From Acidovorax radicis N35 (GTDB lineage Bacteria; Pseudomonadota; Gammaproteobacteria; Burkholderiales; Burkholderiaceae_C), in the NCBI RefSeq assembly GCF_000204195.1, contig NZ_AFBG01000020.1:372001-436000 (forward strand): a DNA stretch of 64,000 nt. The letters are read 5' to 3'. How positions within the stretch are numbered: the first letter of the stretch is position 1; each line of letters starts with the position of its first letter. Positions 29,944 through 38,559 of the stretch are shown here, piece after piece. Position numbers and translations under genes: made by a program. Below the pieces are notes generated by a model. The model had not been told where the DNA came from. It searched no databases and was given only the letters and a program-made list of their open reading frames with translations.

Positions 29944-31159
29944 GGGGAATATCCTTCCAGTTTGCCAGCGCCCAGAAATAGTAGGCAAAGTAGGCCAGCA
30001 TGCTCGCTGACACGCCCCATCCGGCGCCGGTCAGCCCGCCCAGATGGAGGCCCAGCAGCAGGCCCGCAAAAAACAGGCATTGTCCAATCAATGCCAGGCG
30101 CAGCGCCCAGGCCTGTGCACCCCAGGCCATGGTGACCACCGCAAGGGGCGATGCCATGAAATGCACGGCGATGTACGGCGCGATGGCTCGGGCCAGCTCC
30201 CCAGTTCCTGCCCACTGGGCTCCAAAGGCCAGGGTAAAGATGTCCGGGCCCCATGTGAGCAGGACTATCACCAGCGGGCACGCCAGGGCAGCGAGCCCCA
30301 GCATGGCCCGGCGCACCAGCTTACGCGCCTCGTCAGGGCCACCGGCCTGGAGGAGACGAGGGTACAGGGTTTGCGACAGGGCACCGCCGACGAGGGTTGC
30401 TGGTGCCTTGAGGTAGCGCAGCGCCAGCGCCCAGAATCCCGCTGCGGCATCCCCTGTCCATGCCGCCACCAGCACCAGGGTCAGGGTGTCCTGCAGCGCC
30501 CCTATGAAAGCGTGGGGTGTGTTGAGCAACGGAAAGTCCCGGTGCTGGTGGGCCATGGACCGGAGTGTGGCCAACGGCTCGCGCCACAAACCCATCCAGC
30601 CTCCCACCGGTGCAGGCCTGGCCAGCATCCATGCCGCACCCAGGCTGGCCACCGTGGCTCCCAGCACCAGGCCCAGCGGGCCGGCCTTCATGAATCCGAA
30701 CAGCAGTTGCAGGATGGCGCCGCCGCCTTGCTGCAGCAGCCTGGCCGCCGACAGCAGTCCAAAGCGCTGCGACCGCGTTGCCCACAGCGTGAGCCATTGC
30801 ACAGCGCCGCCTGCGAACACCGCCAATGGCAGCGCCCAGGCCATCGGCATGCCTTGCCACAGCAGGAGCACGGCCCCGGCTGCGGCGGATGCAGCGGTCA
30901 CAGCGAGCAAAATGCGTGCGCACAACGCCATGAGCTGGGCGGCGCGCAGCTCCGTGTTTTCCAGGGGCAGTGCGAATTCATAACGGGCGCAGCCCACCAC
31001 CGCCAGGTTGGTGGCCAGCGCCCACAGCAGTGCAAACTGTCCGAAGGCTTCAGGGCTGTAGAGGCGTGTGAGCGCCGGGCCCAGCACCAGCGGGATGGCG
31101 TGGGCTGCAACGCTTCCCGTGAGCAGGGTCAGCGTTGCCCGCAAAAGTCCCGACTTCAT
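29927..31159 (-). CDS. Wzx-type oligosaccharide flippase
   Basis: 410 residues with about twelve predicted membrane helices through the whole length; the N-terminus LLTGSVAAHAIPLVLGPALT and YSPEAFGQFALLWA is typical of polysaccharide biosynthesis/Wzx proteins. It would flip undecaprenyl-linked oligosaccharide to the periplasm. No Wzy polymerase or O-antigen ligase is in the operon, so the glycan may be a short oligosaccharide or be completed elsewhere. It overlaps the dehydratase stop by four bases (ATGA). Confidence 0.88.
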   Translation of the reverse strand: MKSGLLRATLTLLTGSVAAHAIPLVLGPALTRLYSPEAFGQFALLWALATNLAVVGCARYEFALPLENTELRAAQLMALCARILLAVTAASAAAGAVLLLWQGMPMAWALPLAVFAGGAVQWLTLWATRSQRFGLLSAARLLQQGGGAILQLLFGFMKAGPLGLVLGATVASLGAAWMLARPAPVGGWMGLWREPLATLRSMAHQHRDFPLLNTPHAFIGALQDTLTLVLVAAWTGDAAAGFWALALRYLKAPATLVGGALSQTLYPRLLQAGGPDEARKLVRRAMLGLAALACPLVIVLLTWGPDIFTLAFGAQWAGTGELARAIAPYIAVHFMASPLAVVTMAWGAQAWALRLALIGQCLFFAGLLLGLHLGGLTGAGWGVSASMLAYFAYYFWALANWKDIPHESRA

Positions 31160-33069
31160 GGCAGCACGGGTTGCGTTTCGGGGTGGTAGCCAGGCACCAG
31201 CTGCCGCAACAGGGCGGTCATGGCGGTGGGGTCGCCCGCATGGGCCGCCTGCTGCAACGCCTGGAGCAAGGCCTGCAGTTCATCCCACGGGCGATATTCT
31301 TCACGTGCTCGCAGGATGCGGGGGTGGTCTGTGGGGAAGGGGTTGTCCCCAATCAGCAGTTCTTCGAAAAGCTTTTCACCCGGCCGCAGCCCTGTGAAAA
31401 CGATTTCGATGTCTCCTTCAGGGTGCCGATCGTCGCGCACGGTCAATCCCGACAGGGCCACCATGCGCTCTGCAAGGTCCAGAATCTGCAGTGGCTCGCC
31501 CATGTCCAGCAGGAACACGTCGCCGCCCTCGGCCATCGCCCCTGCCTGCAGTACCAGCTGGGCGGCTTCGGCAATGGTCATGAAATAGCGCGTGACATCC
31601 GGGTGCGTCACCGTAATGGGGCCACCGGCTGCAATCTGCTTGCGAAACAGCGGTATCACGCTGCCGCTGGAGCCCAGTACATTGCCAAAGCGCACCATGG
31701 ACAGGCGGGTGGGGCAGGTCCAGGCGGGCGGGCTTTCGGCAAGGGGGGCGAAAGGAGGGCGCTGCGACGCTGCAATGGCTTGCAACACCATTTCCGCCAC
31801 ACGCTTGGTGGCGCCCATGATGTTGGTCGGGCGCACGGCCTTGTCGGTGGAAATCAGCACGAAATGGCTGGCGCCGCACTCCAGCGCCACCTGCACCATG
31901 TGCAGGGTGCCAAAGACGTTGTTCAAAATGCCTTCGCCCGCATTGGCCTCCACCATGGGCACGTGCTTGTAGGCCGCCGCATGGTAGATGGAGGTGGGCC
32001 GGTATTGCCGGCAGATGTCTGCCATGCGCTCCCTGTGGGTGACGCTGGCGAGCAGTGGCACCAGCGCACATGCGTGCTCGTCTTGGTCTGCCAGCGCCGC
32101 CAACTCATGGTGGATGGAGTACAGCGCATATTCGCTGTGGTCCACGAGCAGCAATTGGCGCGGCCCTTCGCGCACGATCTGACGGCACAGCTCGCTGCCA
32201 ATGCTGCCGCCCGCTCCGGTAACCAGGACCACGGTGCCCGCCAGATTGCGCCCCAGCAGTCCGGGGTCCGGGGCCACCGGCTCCCGGCCCAGCAGGTCTT
32301 CGATTTCGAGGTCCTGGAAGTCCGTGACCGTGACCCGCCCGCTGGCCAGGTCGGACAGGCCGGGCAGCGTGCGTATCCGCACGGGCAATTCACGCAGGCT
32401 TTCGATGATCTGCCGCCGGCGCTCGCGCGTGGTGCTGGGCAGCGCCAGCAGCACATCCGTGATGTCCAGGCGGCGCACGACCTCGGGCAGCGCCTGGGGG
32501 GAGTGCACGCGCACGCCATTGATGCTGCGCCCGATCTTGCTGGCGTCGTCGTCCACAAAACCCTGGAGCAAGTACTGGTGCATGCTGCCCAGCCCCGCCG
32601 CCGTCTGGGCGCCCGCGCTGCCGGCGCCGTAGATCAGCAGGCGGTAAGACGCATGGCTGCTGCGCCCTGCCAGCGCCAGCCACCCCAGTGCGCGGCTGGC
32701 CCCCACCAGCAGCATGAACAGCAGGGGCTGCAGAATGCCGACGCTGCGGGGTACGCCCTCCCATTGGGCCGCCAGCAGGCAGCCCAGTAGAAGGGTTCCA
32801 TAGATGGCCACGGCCTTGCCGGTGGTGATGAGTGCGGTGATCCCCGTATAGCGGAAGATGGCGCGGTACAGCCCCAGCTTGGCAAAAATGGGAAAGGCGA
32901 GGGCGGGGGCCAATGCATACGCGAGCCACTGCATGCCTGAGGGCCAGTGGGGTGTTTCCAGCCTCAGTGTGAAGGCGAGCCACATGGCGATCAGGCCCAG
33001 GCAGATGTCCATGGCCACCACCACGAGGCGTTTGGCTGCGCGTGACCAGCCCAGGATGCGGTTCAGCAT
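31156..33069 (-). CDS. NDP-sugar 4,6-dehydratase, membrane form (WbpM/PglF/CapD type)
   Basis: 637 residues from the ATG at 33067-33069. Four N-terminal membrane helices (about 15-130), a first Rossmann-like domain (YRLLIYGAGSAGAQTA), then the short-chain dehydratase domain with VTGAGGSIGSELCRQ and the catalytic TDKAVRPTNIMGATKR, where Met-Lys replaces the usual Tyr-Lys, as in WbpM and PglF. It converts UDP-GlcNAc to UDP-4-keto-6-deoxy-GlcNAc. It is the first gene of the operon and sets the type of first sugar. No promoter was identified in the 40 bases upstream. Confidence 0.93.
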   Translation of the reverse strand: MLNRILGWSRAAKRLVVVAMDICLGLIAMWLAFTLRLETPHWPSGMQWLAYALAPALAFPIFAKLGLYRAIFRYTGITALITTGKAVAIYGTLLLGCLLAAQWEGVPRSVGILQPLLFMLLVGASRALGWLALAGRSSHASYRLLIYGAGSAGAQTAAGLGSMHQYLLQGFVDDDASKIGRSINGVRVHSPQALPEVVRRLDITDVLLALPSTTRERRRQIIESLRELPVRIRTLPGLSDLASGRVTVTDFQDLEIEDLLGREPVAPDPGLLGRNLAGTVVLVTGAGGSIGSELCRQIVREGPRQLLLVDHSEYALYSIHHELAALADQDEHACALVPLLASVTHRERMADICRQYRPTSIYHAAAYKHVPMVEANAGEGILNNVFGTLHMVQVALECGASHFVLISTDKAVRPTNIMGATKRVAEMVLQAIAASQRPPFAPLAESPPAWTCPTRLSMVRFGNVLGSSGSVIPLFRKQIAAGGPITVTHPDVTRYFMTIAEAAQLVLQAGAMAEGGDVFLLDMGEPLQILDLAERMVALSGLTVRDDRHPEGDIEIVFTGLRPGEKLFEELLIGDNPFPTDHPRILRAREEYRPWDELQALLQALQQAAHAGDPTAMTALLRQLVPGYHPETQPVLP

Positions 33070-33109
33070 GGGCTGGGGGGGAAGGGTGGGGCAGCAGTGA
33101 TTCGGCGGC

Positions 33110-33751
33110 TCATTGCGTGGGCGCAATCCCGGTCCGCTCAAGGACATCGCCCACCAGTTCCAGCCGCACCAGCGGGTTGTCCAGCTCCATCAGGCGCTGC
33201 TTGAGTTCCAGGGGCACCGGCAAAAGCTCGCACCAGCGGTTGGCCACCCATCCGCAGTCGTCCAGCTGGGCTGCCGTGGGGACAATCGCGGTCGGAGTGT
33301 CGGGGTCTCGCTGCTTCAGGGTGTGCAGCACCTGGGCGAGCGCTGTCGACGCCTTTCTCAGGTCTTCGGGGATCGGCACCGTCAGATCCTGGTCGATGTG
33401 CCCCACATCGGCAATCCACAGGCCATGGGGCAGGTGGCTGCGCTGGGTGATGCGAAAGCGCTGGCTGCCACGGCACAGCAGGGTGATCAGGCCAGGCTGC
33501 GGGGTGTCGATCTGCTCGATGACGGCCAGGGTGCCCACATCATTGAACTGCTCTTCGGGGGCGCCTGCCTGGCGCACTTCGCGGCCCTGCGTGAGGGCGA
33601 CCACGCCAAAGGGTGCACCCGCCTGGTGGCACTTGCGCACCATGTCCAGGTAGCGCACTTCGAACACGCGCAGGGCCAGCAGGCCGCCCGGGAACAGCAC
33701 GGACCCCAGAGGGAAAAGGGGCAAGGATGACAGGGTGAGGGGTTGTGTCAT
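33110..33751 (-). CDS. Lon-protease N-terminal (substrate-binding) domain protein
   Basis: 213 residues with SLPLFPLGSVLFPGGLLALRVFE and RYLDMV at the N-terminus, the signature of the LON substrate-binding domain, and no ATPase or protease domain. Stand-alone proteins of this kind are widespread but uncharacterised in bacteria; they resemble the substrate-binding part of cereblon. It lies divergent to yggT with an 80-base shared upstream region, and 40 bases before the glycan operon on the same strand. Confidence 0.85.
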   Translation of the reverse strand: MTQPLTLSSLPLFPLGSVLFPGGLLALRVFEVRYLDMVRKCHQAGAPFGVVALTQGREVRQAGAPEEQFNDVGTLAVIEQIDTPQPGLITLLCRGSQRFRITQRSHLPHGLWIADVGHIDQDLTVPIPEDLRKASTALAQVLHTLKQRDPDTPTAIVPTAAQLDDCGWVANRWCELLPVPLELKQRLMELDNPLVRLELVGDVLERTGIAPTQ

Positions 33752-33830
33752 GAATGGGGGAATACCTTGGCTCGCTATCATCCCATGGCGCAGCCTGCTT
33801 TCGCAGCGGCCCCTTATTTTTGTCTCATCC

Positions 33831-34379
33831 ATGCTCTACCAGATCGCCTCTTTCCTGCTTGACGTTGTTGGTGGCCTGCTCACGGGGGCGTGCCTGCTGC
33901 GCCTGTATATGCAATGGCAGCGGGTACCATTTTCCAACCCTGTCGGCGGTCTGGTTTTTGCACTGACGGACTGGCTCATCATGCCGCTGCGCCGTGTGAT
34001 CCCGCCGGTGGGGCGTTGGGATGTGTCGAGCCTGGTGGCGGCCGTGCTGCTGCAGCTGGCGCAATACTTTTTGCTGACCCTGTTGTTGGGCGCTGCTTCG
34101 GCATGGGCCTGGCTGCCGTGGCTGGCATTGTTTGGGCTGGCGCGTGTGGCAGTGTCGGGGCTGATTGGCTTGTTGATTGTCTATGCCGTGATGTCGTGGG
34201 TGCAGGCGCGGTCCCCGCTCTCGGATGTGATAGCCCGGCTGTGCGAGCCCATCCTGCGGCCGTTTCGCCGCGTCATCCCGCTGGTGGGCGGCATCGACCT
34301 GTCGCCGCTGGCGGCATTGGTCTTGCTGCAGGTGGCGATGATTGTGCTGGGCCATTTGCAGGCCAGCGTCATGAGGTAG
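33831..34379 (+). CDS. YggT family membrane protein
   Basis: 182 residues from the ATG at 33831. Two copies of the YggT unit are visible: VGGLVFALTDWLIMPLRRVIPP (about 37-58) and ARLCEPILRPFRRVIPLVGG (about 135-154), each next to hydrophobic helices; the D/EP...R-RVIP motif is diagnostic. YggT proteins are inner-membrane proteins of uncertain role, linked to osmotic tolerance and, in plants and cyanobacteria (YlmG), to division or nucleoid partition. Convergent with accD across a repeat-rich gap. Confidence 0.88.
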   Translation: MLYQIASFLLDVVGGLLTGACLLRLYMQWQRVPFSNPVGGLVFALTDWLIMPLRRVIPPVGRWDVSSLVAAVLLQLAQYFLLTLLLGAASAWAWLPWLALFGLARVAVSGLIGLLIVYAVMSWVQARSPLSDVIARLCEPILRPFRRVIPLVGGIDLSPLAALVLLQVAMIVLGHLQASVMR

Positions 34380-34395
34380 CCCCGCTGGAGGTGCC

Positions 34396-34436
34396 CCCCC
34401 CTGAGTCGCCTTCGGCGCCATCCCCCCAGGGGGACG
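34396..34436. repeat. GC-rich dispersed repeat (family B, copy 2)
   Basis: CCCCCTGAGTCGCC, TTCGGCGCC, then a C-run and GGGGGACG, matching in reverse the element at 794-841. The following CGGCTTCGCTGCGGGGCG also looks repeat-like. It begins 17 bases after the yggT stop. Confidence 0.55.
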
Positions 34437-34533
34437 ACGGCTTCGCTGCGGGGCGGCCCTTGCTTGCCGTCTCTGGCGGGGGCAGCGCCAGTCTCCTTGG
34501 CTGCGTGCGTTGCACAACAAATGGTTTCTGACA

Positions 34534-34597
34534 CTGAAAATGTCAGCCAAATTGACGTCTGGCGCTTATCTATCAAGCGCTAATAGCTATCAATAGT
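34534..34597 (-). repeat. Dispersed palindromic repeat (family A, copy 4)
   Basis: Inverse orientation: on the minus strand ATAGCTATTAGCGCTTG, GATAAGCGCCAGAC and a tail CAATTTGGCTGACATTTT that closely matches the tail of copy 5 (CAATTTGACTGATATTTT). Located between convergent yggT and accD. A second short TAGCTATT follows at about 34599. Confidence 0.75.
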
Positions 34598-34670
34598 GTA
34601 GCTATTTGGAGGTGCTGAAGCGGCGCATCACCTCTGCAAGAGGTTTTGCGCATGCCACCACCTGGTTGCG

Positions 34671-35543
34671 TTACATCACTGCGTCAGCTGGCAAACGCTG
34701 CAGCATGGCCAGGCTGCTGGCCACGGTGTTGCGTAGCTCGCGGCGGTCGCAGATGAAGTCCACGGCGCCCTTGGTCTGCAGGAACTCGGCGCGCTGGAAG
34801 CCTTCTGGCAGCGTCACGCGCACGGTGGATTCGATCACGCGCGGGCCGGCAAAGCCGATCAGGGCCTTGGGCTCGGCAATCACGATGTCGCCCACGAAGG
34901 CAAAGCCGGCGCTCACGCCGCCCATGGTCGGGTCGGTCAGCACGCTGATGTACGGCAGGCCCTTCTTGGCCAGGCGGGTCAGCGCTGCATTGGTCTTGGC
35001 CATCTGCATCAACGACAGCAGGCCTTCCTGCATGCGCGCACCGCCGGTGGCGGTAAAGCAGATGAAGGGCACTTTCTGCTCGATGGCGGTTTCCACGCCG
35101 CGCACAAAACGCTCGCCGACCACCGATCCCATGGAGCCGCCCATGAAGTCGAATTCAAAACAGGCGGCAACCACGTTGATGCTCTTGACCGCGCCACCGA
35201 TGACGATGAGGGCATCGGTCTCGCCCGTGTTTTCCAGGGCTTCTTTCAGGCGTTCGGGGTACTTGCGGCTGTCCTTGAACTTGAGGGCATCCACGGGCAG
35301 CACTTCCTGGCCGATTTCGTAGCGGCCTTCAGCGTCCAGAAAGGCATTCAGCCGTGCGCGCGCGCCAATCCGGTGGTGGTGGCTGCAGTGGGGGCACACA
35401 TTCTGGTTGTGTTCCAGATCGGCCTTGTAGAGCACCGTTTCGCAGCTCGGGCACTTGATCCACAGGCCTTCGGGCACCTGGCGGCGCTCGGTAGGGTCGG
35501 TTTGCTGGATCTTGGAGGGCAGGAGTTTTTCGAGCCAGGACAT
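34671..35543 (-). CDS. accD: Acetyl-CoA carboxylase, carboxyltransferase subunit beta
   Basis: 290 residues. The zinc ribbon is Cys31, Cys34, Cys50 and Cys53 (CPSC and CPHC); the crotonase-fold core has [22 protein letters not shown] and [16 protein letters not shown]. With AccA it moves the carboxyl group from biotin to acetyl-CoA, the first step of fatty-acid synthesis. It is the last gene of the fimV-truA-trpFBA-accD run; folC, which often follows accD in gamma- and betaproteobacteria, is not here. Confidence 0.97.
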   Translation of the reverse strand: MSWLEKLLPSKIQQTDPTERRQVPEGLWIKCPSCETVLYKADLEHNQNVCPHCSHHHRIGARARLNAFLDAEGRYEIGQEVLPVDALKFKDSRKYPERLKEALENTGETDALIVIGGAVKSINVVAACFEFDFMGGSMGSVVGERFVRGVETAIEQKVPFICFTATGGARMQEGLLSLMQMAKTNAALTRLAKKGLPYISVLTDPTMGGVSAGFAFVGDIVIAEPKALIGFAGPRVIESTVRVTLPEGFQRAEFLQTKGAVDFICDRRELRNTVASSLAMLQRLPADAVM

Positions 35544-35620
35544 GGTGTTTTCCTCTTCAGTGGCAAGACCTGCAAGCGGAGCCGGTAGACGTCCTGGGCG
35601 CAGGCCTGGAGTGAAATGAG

Positions 35621-35644
35621 GGCGCGCACCACAAGGTGCGCGCC
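35621..35644. other. Perfect hairpin between trpA and accD
   Basis: GGCGCGCACC and GGTGCGCGCC form a ten-base-pair stem with loop ACAA, beginning a few bases after the trpA stop on the minus strand. No T-run follows, so it is more likely an mRNA-stabilising or processing structure than an intrinsic terminator. Confidence 0.65.
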
Positions 35645-35652
35645 GGGCAGCA

Positions 35653-36462
35653 TTATGCGTCGAGTGCCTTGCGCACCCCGCGAAGGAAGTCCACCGTCAG
35701 GGGGACCACCTTGGCGTGCTCCTGGTCTTCAATCAGCTGGATGATGCGGCTGCCGATGACCACGGCATCGGCCACCTTGCCAATCGCCTGGGCGGTGGCG
35801 GCGTCACGGATGCCAAAGCCCACGCCCACGGGGATCTGCACATGCTGGCGGATGCGGGGCAGCATCTGCTCCACGGCAGCCGTATCCAACGCGCCCGAGC
35901 CGGTCACGCCCTTGAGCGACACGTAGTACACATAGCCGCTGGCCACGCGGGCCACCTGGGCCATGCGCTCGTCCGTGCTGGTGGGGGCCAGCAGGAAGAT
36001 CAGGTCCATGCCGTGCTCCCGCAAACTGGCGGCGAAGGCTTCGCACTCCTCGGGGGGGTAGTCCACGATGAGCACGCCGTCCACGCCCGCGGCTGCGGCG
36101 TCGCGCACAAAGGCGCCTGCGCCGTGCTTCTGGTCGTAGCGTTCCACGGGGTTGGCATAGCCCATCAGCACCACCGGCGTGGTGCTGTTGCGCTTGCGGA
36201 ATTCGCGCACCTGGTCCAGCACCTGCACCATGCCAATGCCCAGGCTGAGGGCCTTTTCGCCCGCTTTCTGGATGACGGGGCCGTCGGCCATGGGGTCGGA
36301 AAAGGGCACGCCCAACTCGATCACGTCGGCACCGGCCTCCACCATGCCGTGCATGAGGGCGGGGGTGATGTCGGCAAACGGGAAACCAGCGGTCACATAG
36401 GGAATCAGCGCCTTGCGGCCCTGGGCCTTGAGGGCGGAGAAAGTTGCTTCGATGCGGCTCAT
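35653..36462 (-). CDS. trpA: Tryptophan synthase alpha subunit
   Basis: 269 residues. The [12 protein letters not shown] motif includes a catalytic Asp, the N-terminal [12 protein letters not shown] carries the catalytic Glu region, and GVGFGIRD closes the phosphate site. It cleaves indole-glycerol phosphate to indole, channelled to TrpB. The ATG overlaps the trpB stop by four bases, the usual coupling that keeps the subunits equimolar. Confidence 0.97.
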   Translation of the reverse strand: MSRIEATFSALKAQGRKALIPYVTAGFPFADITPALMHGMVEAGADVIELGVPFSDPMADGPVIQKAGEKALSLGIGMVQVLDQVREFRKRNSTTPVVLMGYANPVERYDQKHGAGAFVRDAAAAGVDGVLIVDYPPEECEAFAASLREHGMDLIFLLAPTSTDERMAQVARVASGYVYYVSLKGVTGSGALDTAAVEQMLPRIRQHVQIPVGVGFGIRDAATAQAIGKVADAVVIGSRIIQLIEDQEHAKVVPLTVDFLRGVRKALDA

Positions 36463-37742
36463 TTGACCACCTTGACGGGTTGCTCAGCGCCCTTGACGGA
36501 CTGCCCCTGGCAACTGGGGCGACAGTAAAAGTCGGCACCACTGAGGTCGGCCACGGTGCCAATGTCCTTGTCACCCCGGCCCGACAGGTTGACCAGGATC
36601 GACTGGTCTGCGCGCATGGTTTTGGCCAGCTTCATGGCGTAGGCCACTGCGTGGCTGGATTCGAGTGCGGGGATGATGCCTTCGGTGCGGCACAGGTAGT
36701 GGAAGGCCTCCAGCGCCTCCTTGTCGGTGATGCCGACGTACTCGGCACGCCCGATTTCCTGCAACCAGGCGTGCTCCGGGCCCACGCCGGGGTAGTCCAG
36801 CCCCGCGCTGATGCTGTGGGTTTCGGTGATCTGGCCGTTGTCATCCTGCAGGATAAAGGTACGGTTGCCATGCAAGACGCCCGCGCTGCCCTTTTGCAGT
36901 GACGCCGAGTGTTTGCCCGACTCCAGCCCCTCGCCCGCCGCCTCCACGCCAATGAGGCGCGTCTTTTCAAACGGAATGTAGGGGTGGAAGATGCCCATGG
37001 CGTTGCTGCCGCCGCCTACGCAGGCGATCACGGCATCGGGCTGGCCGCCGATCACCTTTTGTTCAGCCAGCATCGCGGGCATCTGCTCGATGCATTCCTT
37101 GCCGATCACGCTCTGGAAGTCGCGCACCATCATCGGGTAGGGGTGCGGGCCTGCCACCGTGCCGATGATGTAGAAGGTGTTGTCCACATTGGCCACCCAG
37201 TCGCGCATGGCTTCGTTGAGCGCGTCTTTCAGCGTCTTGCTGCCAGATTCCACGGGTACCACCGTGGCACCCAGCAGCTTCATGCGGTACACGTTGGGGC
37301 TTTGGCGCTTCACGTCTTCAGCACCCATGTACACCACGCATTCGAGCCCATAGCGTGCGCAAATGGTGGCCGTTGCCACGCCGTGCTGGCCAGCGCCGGT
37401 TTCGGCGATCACGCGGGGCTTGCCCATGCGCTTGGCGAGCATGGCCTGGCCGATCACGTTGTTGATCTTGTGGGCGCCGGTGTGGTTCAGGTCCTCGCGC
37501 TTGAGGTAGACCTGCGCGCCACCCATTTCACGGCTGGTGCGGGCTGCGTGGTAGACCGGAGAGGGTCGGCCCACGAAGTGCTTGAGTTCGTAGTGGAACT
37601 CGGCCAGAAATGCGGGTTCGTGCTGGTAGCGGGCGTAGGCCTCACGCAGTTCCTGGATGGCGTGGGTCAGGGTTTCGCTGACGAAACTGCCGCCGTAAGG
37701 GCCGAAGTGGCCCGAGGGATCAGGTTGCTGATAGGAATTCAT
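36459..37742 (-). CDS. trpB: Tryptophan synthase beta subunit
   Basis: 427 residues. The PLP lysine is Lys92 in [23 protein letters not shown] binds the PLP phosphate. It condenses indole with serine. It is about 30 residues longer than E. coli TrpB (397) because of a C-terminal tail after SGRGDKD, ending in [18 protein letters not shown] with two Cys; such tails are seen in related betaproteobacteria. The ATG at 37740-37742 lies inside the 3' end of trpF (23-base overlap). Confidence 0.96.
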   Translation of the reverse strand: MNSYQQPDPSGHFGPYGGSFVSETLTHAIQELREAYARYQHEPAFLAEFHYELKHFVGRPSPVYHAARTSREMGGAQVYLKREDLNHTGAHKINNVIGQAMLAKRMGKPRVIAETGAGQHGVATATICARYGLECVVYMGAEDVKRQSPNVYRMKLLGATVVPVESGSKTLKDALNEAMRDWVANVDNTFYIIGTVAGPHPYPMMVRDFQSVIGKECIEQMPAMLAEQKVIGGQPDAVIACVGGGSNAMGIFHPYIPFEKTRLIGVEAAGEGLESGKHSASLQKGSAGVLHGNRTFILQDDNGQITETHSISAGLDYPGVGPEHAWLQEIGRAEYVGITDKEALEAFHYLCRTEGIIPALESSHAVAYAMKLAKTMRADQSILVNLSGRGDKDIGTVADLSGADFYCRPSCQGQSVKGAEQPVKVVK

Positions 37743-38559
37743 GGGGGTTCTTTGCAAGTTGTGCATCGGCCGCACGCACGGCGGCAACGAAGCGTTGGAT
37801 CTTCATGGCGTCCTTGATGCCCTTGATGGGCTTTCCATCGGGCCCATCGGCCTCGACGCCGGAACTGACATCAACCGCCAGCGTGTGGCAACGCGGACGG
37901 ACTTGCAAAATGCCATCGGTCACGTTTGCAGGCGTGAGTCCACCAGACAAAACGAGGTGAGAGCTGACGCTTGGTGGAAGGAGTGACCAATTGAATGCCT
38001 TGCCGCTGCCGCCAAAACCCTCGACATGGGCGTCGAGCAGGATGGCTTGGGCGTGAGAGTAATCGTGGGCGTATTTTACGAGGTCGAAGCTGGCTGCACC
38101 GTCGCCCAGGGGAATTCGTGCCGCTCGCAGGTAGGGCCGCGCGCCCTGGTGGGTGGCGTCCAGGCAATCCTGTGGGGATTCATCACCGTGAAATTGGATG
38201 GTAGCGCCCGCTATCAAAGCGCTGGCAGCTATCACATTGGGAGCGGATTCGTTCACGAACAGCAAAACCGGGGTGACAAAAGCCGGCAGGCGCCTGGCCA
38301 GTTGTGCAGCGCGTTCGGGTGTCACTGCGCGGGGGCTGGGGGCGTAGAGCACAAATCCGACCGCATCCGCACCTGCCGCCACGGCGGCATCCACGTCCTG
38401 CTCGCGGGTCAGGCCGCAGATTTTGATGCGGGTGCGCGAAGCGGGGAGCGAGGGGGCGTTCAACCCGCCGCCGGGCCGCCCCAAGGCGGGTTGGGCCCCC
38501 TCGGGGGGCAGCGAACCACGCGAAGCGGGGAGCGTGGGGGTGTACTTATCAGCATTCAT
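37720..38559 (-). CDS. trpF: Phosphoribosylanthranilate isomerase with repeat-encoded N-terminal extension
   Basis: 279 residues; the family norm is about 205-225. The true barrel starts at [16 protein letters not shown] (residue 44 on); [19 protein letters not shown] and [10 protein letters not shown] follow. It isomerises phosphoribosylanthranilate in tryptophan synthesis. The start at 38559 overlaps the truA stop (ATGA). Residues 7-42 are encoded by a GC-rich repeat (38435-38540) with 22-base direct arms, giving LPASR twice. A second repeat-like stretch lies inside the barrel (38202-38233). An unannotated internal start is not obvious, since no ATG or GTG lies between the repeat and the first strand. 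Confidence 0.93.
   Translation of the reverse strand: MNADKYTPTLPASRGSLPPEGAQPALGRPGGGLNAPSLPASRTRIKICGLTREQDVDAAVAAGADAVGFVLYAPSPRAVTPERAAQLARRLPAFVTPVLLFVNESAPNVIAASALIAGATIQFHGDESPQDCLDATHQGARPYLRAARIPLGDGAASFDLVKYAHDYSHAQAILLDAHVEGFGGSGKAFNWSLLPPSVSSHLVLSGGLTPANVTDGILQVRPRCHTLAVDVSSGVEADGPDGKPIKGIKDAMKIQRFVAAVRAADAQLAKNPHEFLSAT
38202..38233 (-). repeat. Family A repeat-like sequence inside trpF
   Basis: On the minus strand: ATAGCTGCCAGCGCTTTG then ATAGCGGGCGCTA, close to copy 2 (ATAGCTGCTTGCGCTTG, ATAGATAAGCGCTA). It is translated in frame as [10 protein letters not shown] in a helix-strand region of TrpF where family length appears conserved, so it replaces rather than interrupts sequence. 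Confidence 0.5.
38435..38540. repeat. GC-rich element with 22-base direct repeats (family C) in the 5' part of trpF
   Basis: CGCGAAGCGGGGAGCG followed by A/T and GGGGG occurs at 38435-38456 and again at 38519-38540, one mismatch apart, with an 84-base period (28 codons). Between them AACCCGCC (38462-38469) is inverted as GGCGGGTT (38485-38492) and a CCCCTC/GGGGGG hairpin follows. Confidence 0.75.

Noticed and set aside
34380..34670. Possible degraded IS element after yggT
   Set aside because: No transposase remnant, terminal inverted repeats or target duplication; the region is explained by repeat families A and B.
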